This document shows positions 7,064 to 8,784 of a stretch of DNA of 8,784 bases, in pieces. The DNA lies in the NCBI GenBank assembly GCA_029007685.1, contig JAQXIG010000165.1:1-8784 (forward strand), in the 5' to 3' direction. The stretch is from a bacterium. Lineage in GTDB: Bacteria; Bacillota_I; Bacilli_A; RF39; UBA660. The notes below the pieces were generated by a model that saw nothing but the letters and a program-made list of their open reading frames with translations, did no database searches and was not told the DNA's origin. Every line of letters begins with the position of its first letter. Within the stretch, counting starts at the first letter, position 1. Both the position numbers and the translations under genes were made by a program.

Positions 7064-7405
7064 ATGCAAGGAAAAATTTCATTAACACCTCAAGACATTT
7101 TGGAAAGAGAATTTAAAATTGATACGAGAGGGTATCGATTGAAAGAAGTAGATCAATTTCTAGATGAAATTATAGGTGATTATGAACAGTTTTACGAAAT
7201 TATAAAATTACTTGAAAAAGAAAAAGAAGATCTTTTAAAAGAAATTATGAACTTGAAACAGGAACTTAGAAATGTTAAAATGAGTGTTGATATAGCGAAG
7301 ACAGAGGATAAGGAGATTACCAATATGGATCTTCTTCGTAGAGTTTCTAATTTAGAAAAGTTTGTTTATGGTAAAACTGGCAAAGAGGAAGAAGAGACAG
7401 AGTAG
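7064..7405 (+). CDS. gpsB: Cell division and peptidoglycan regulator GpsB
   Basis: The 113-residue protein is a DivIVA-like coiled-coil that shuttles class A PBPs between side wall and septum in Firmicutes. The N-terminal domain has SLTPQDILEREFKIDTRGYRLKEVDQFLDEIIGDYE (about 6-41), followed by a coiled coil (about 45-75). The C-terminal MDLLRRVSNLEKFVYG (about 86-101) is the conserved GpsB oligomerisation segment, which separates it from DivIVA. Length is close to the family's (about 100-115). GGAGGG at 7049-7054 serves either GTG at 7061 or ATG at 7064; I chose ATG by family resemblance. A frame open back to 6980 is not used, since the promoter lies inside it. The last residues are acidic (GKEEEETE). 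It is divergent from recU-PBP and followed five bases later by rnpB, a neighbourhood known from Bacillus and Staphylococcus. Confidence 0.93.
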   Translation: MQGKISLTPQDILEREFKIDTRGYRLKEVDQFLDEIIGDYEQFYEIIKLLEKEKEDLLKEIMNLKQELRNVKMSVDIAKTEDKEITNMDLLRRVSNLEKFVYGKTGKEEEETE

Positions 7406-7410
7406 AAATA

Positions 7411-7774
7411 AAGATACTTTGACAAGCGCTATGCTTTTTTATAGTGTAGAGGAAAGTCCATGCTCACAAAAGCTGGAATGCTTTTAGTGTTCGTGCTAGG
7501 GGAAAAAATAACCCTGGGTAGTACTTTAGTACTAACGGCGATGAGGACTCCTAAGTTTTTGATAATATGGAGTTAGTAGTTGTAAAGTGCCGCAGTGACG
7601 ATTTTTTATCGAAAGATAAGAGGTGAAACGTGGTAAACCCCGCGAGTGAGAAACCCAAATAATGGTAGGGGAGCTTTGAAGAGGGAAACAAAACTGAATC
7701 AAGGATCAGGTAGCTGATAGATAAATGCTTGTCACCTAGTAATAGGTACAGAACATGGCTTATAAAGTATTTTT
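7411..7774 (+). ncRNA. rnpB: RNase P RNA (bacterial, type B-like)
   Basis: This is the catalytic RNA that trims tRNA 5' leaders. Diagnostic conserved blocks appear in order: GAGGAAAGTCCATGCTC (7449-7465), GTTCGTGCTAGG, ACGGCGATGAGG, GTGCCGCAGTGACG (about 7587-7600), GAAACGTGGTAAACCCC with GCGAGTGAGAAACCC, TGGTAGGGGAGC and ACAGAACATGGCTTAT (7748-7763). The GGT at 7664-7666 is the loop that pairs with the tRNA CCA end. The ends are set by helix P1, AAGATACTTT (7411) pairing with AAAGTATTTT (to 7773). The wording of the 5' and 3' blocks is closest to Bacillus type B; at about 364 nt it is somewhat shorter than the Bacillus RNA. No promoter is visible between gpsB and the RNA, and no compact terminator hairpin follows, only T-rich sequence (7770-7780). 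Confidence 0.95.
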
Positions 7775-7797
7775 GTTTTTGAATGAGGTGTTTATAT

Positions 7798-8292
7798 TTG
7801 AAAGAGATCGGAGAATATTTGAAAAATGCTAGAGTTCAAAATGGTGTGAGTTTAGAAGAGGCTAGCGAGGATTTAAATTTATCTAGTGTTCAACTTGAAC
7901 ATATTGAAGAAGGGAATATAAGAGCGTTTAAAGATGTTTTTATATTAAAAGATTTGATTCATAATTATGCTAAGTATTTAGGATTAGAATTAGATGTGAT
8001 TATGAATGATTTTAATGATTTTATGTTTGAACACACTTCTAAGATTTCATTAAATAATATTAAGGGAACAAAGGATTTAAAAAAACAGGATGATCCAGAT
8101 AAGGTAGTATCTCCATATACTAAAATAAAACCACCTAAGAATTTTCCTATTAAACCGATTGTTGTTGTATTAAGTGGAATTCTGTTGTTGTTACTTTTTA
8201 TTTATATTATTATTCAAGTAAATTCTAAAGAGGAAAATATTTCTAGTGAATTGATGAGAAGTGAGGTATGTGATTATGAATTTACCTACTAA
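7798..8292 (+). CDS. RodZ-like HTH membrane protein (short form)
   Basis: The protein (164 residues from TTG at 7798) has an Xre-like helix-turn-helix of the RodZ/YmfM type (about 1-70: EIGEYLKNARVQNGVSLEEASEDLNLSSVQLEHIEEG, then KDLIHNYAKYLGLEL). A lysine-rich linker leads to one membrane helix (about 118-143, PIVVVLSGILLLLLFIYIIIQV) and a tail of only about 20 residues. RodZ ties the MreB cytoskeleton to the cell-wall elongation complex. The extracytoplasmic domain of full RodZ is missing, and since pgsA overlaps the 3' end this looks like the natural form. TTG is preferred because TGAGGTG (7784-7790) lies 7 bases before it; the ATG at 7783 sits inside that binding site. It overlaps pgsA by 17 bases, the ymfM-pgsA order of Bacilli. 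Confidence 0.85.
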   Translation: MKEIGEYLKNARVQNGVSLEEASEDLNLSSVQLEHIEEGNIRAFKDVFILKDLIHNYAKYLGLELDVIMNDFNDFMFEHTSKISLNNIKGTKDLKKQDDPDKVVSPYTKIKPPKNFPIKPIVVVLSGILLLLLFIYIIIQVNSKEENISSELMRSEVCDYEFTY

Positions 8293-8784
8293 GTTGACTA
8301 TTGTCAGAATTGTGTTGGCTATTATTGTGATGGGAATGTTAATATTTCCTTTTAGTGCATTAGGAATAGAAATACCGGTTATTCGAACAGTTATTGATAT
8401 GGATTTGCGATATGTTATTGCGGGTGGTATTTTTATTGTTGCTAGTTTTACTGATTTTTTGGATGGGTATTTAGCTCGTAAGTATAATCAAGTTACGGAT
8501 ACTGGGAAGATGTTAGATGCGATTGCTGATAAAATTTTGGTTAATCCAATATTAATTATTTTTGCAGCAGAGGGGCTTGTACATCCGATTATTCCAGTTG
8601 TCATTGTGGTTCGTGATATTGTAGTTAATACGATTAAGATGGAAGCAGCGGCAAAGGGGAAAGTAGTTGCGGCTATTCAGTCTGGTAAAATTAAGACTGC
8701 TAGTTTAATGATTGGTATGGTTTTAGTATTTTTCAGTAATATGCCATTTGAAATGATTGGAGCAGGACTTCGTATTGATTTGTT
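8276..8784 (+). CDS. pgsA: CDP-diacylglycerol-glycerol-3-phosphate phosphatidyltransferase, 3' partial
   Basis: The enzyme joins CDP-diacylglycerol and glycerol 3-phosphate into phosphatidylglycerol phosphate, the committed step to anionic phospholipids, in the membrane. The first 169 codons are visible and run off the window; the family is about 180-200 residues, so little is missing. It starts MNLPTKLTIVRI, typical of PgsA, and carries the complete CDP-alcohol phosphatidyltransferase motif: D60-x2-D63-G64-x2-A67-R68-x8-G77-x3-D81-x3-D85. Later come VVIVVRDIVVNTIK and GKIKTASLM, also family-like, and several hydrophobic segments. GAGGT (8263-8267) lies 8 bases before the ATG, within the upstream rodZ-like gene, which it overlaps by 17 bases in another frame; coupled translation is likely. 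The glycerophosphodiesterase upstream yields glycerol 3-phosphate, one of its substrates, but a functional link is only a suggestion. Confidence 0.95.
   Translation, partial: MNLPTKLTIVRIVLAIIVMGMLIFPFSALGIEIPVIRTVIDMDLRYVIAGGIFIVASFTDFLDGYLARKYNQVTDTGKMLDAIADKILVNPILIIFAAEGLVHPIIPVVIVVRDIVVNTIKMEAAAKGKVVAAIQSGKIKTASLMIGMVLVFFSNMPFEMIGAGLRIDL

Noticed and set aside
1..8784. Alternative genetic code (TGA as Trp)
   Set aside because: Trp is written TGG in the intact genes and no in-frame TGA interrupts them; the recombinase TGA is followed by TAA.
1..8784. CRISPR array, tRNA or defence/toxin-antitoxin genes
   Set aside because: No regularly spaced repeats, cloverleaf sequences or recognisable defence proteins are seen on either strand.

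Overview
This window is AT-rich bacterial DNA from a low-GC Gram-positive (Firmicutes). The evidence is the gene order and the RNase P RNA. A recU-class A PBP operon diverges from a unit leading to gpsB and rnpB, as in Bacilli, and a rodZ-like gene overlaps pgsA. Genes have strong GGAGG-type ribosome binding sites and the RNase P RNA resembles the Bacillus (type B) form. I cannot name the species; an uncultured gut Bacilli/Erysipelotrichia-like lineage is a guess.

Bases 1-1612 hold the right end of an integrated mobile element. A large serine recombinase, cut by the window edge at its N-terminus, stops a few bases before the 3' part of a ZIP/ZupT-type metal transporter gene. The transporter reading frame resumes at the codons for the conserved HNIPEG motif, so the element appears to have integrated inside that motif. 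The junction is best read as attR. A good intrinsic terminator follows the transporter fragment (1648-1682).

Bases 1700-2560 are a heavily decayed IS3-family transposase with many stops and frameshifts. Bases 2499-2554 also form an inverted repeat that would fold well in RNA of the opposite strand, just after the PBP stop codon.

Bases 2570-5996 hold, on the minus strand, promoter, recU and a class A penicillin-binding protein. The recU stop codon abuts the PBP start codon. The PBP has an unusual N-terminus with three predicted membrane segments and carries FN3-like and Ig-like C-terminal domains.

Bases 5997-8784 are on the plus strand: a 34-residue small ORF, a glycerophosphodiester phosphodiesterase, gpsB behind a near-consensus promoter, rnpB (RNase P RNA), a short RodZ-like HTH membrane protein with a probable TTG start, and the 5' part of pgsA. 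The genes from recU through pgsA are mostly envelope growth and division functions: PBP makes peptidoglycan, GpsB regulates class A PBPs, RodZ links to the elongation machinery and PgsA makes phosphatidylglycerol phosphate. I see no CRISPR array, tRNA or defence system. The most interesting points are the integration site inside the transporter motif, the small ORF, the PBP N-terminus and the possible gpsB-rnpB-rodZ-pgsA transcription unit.
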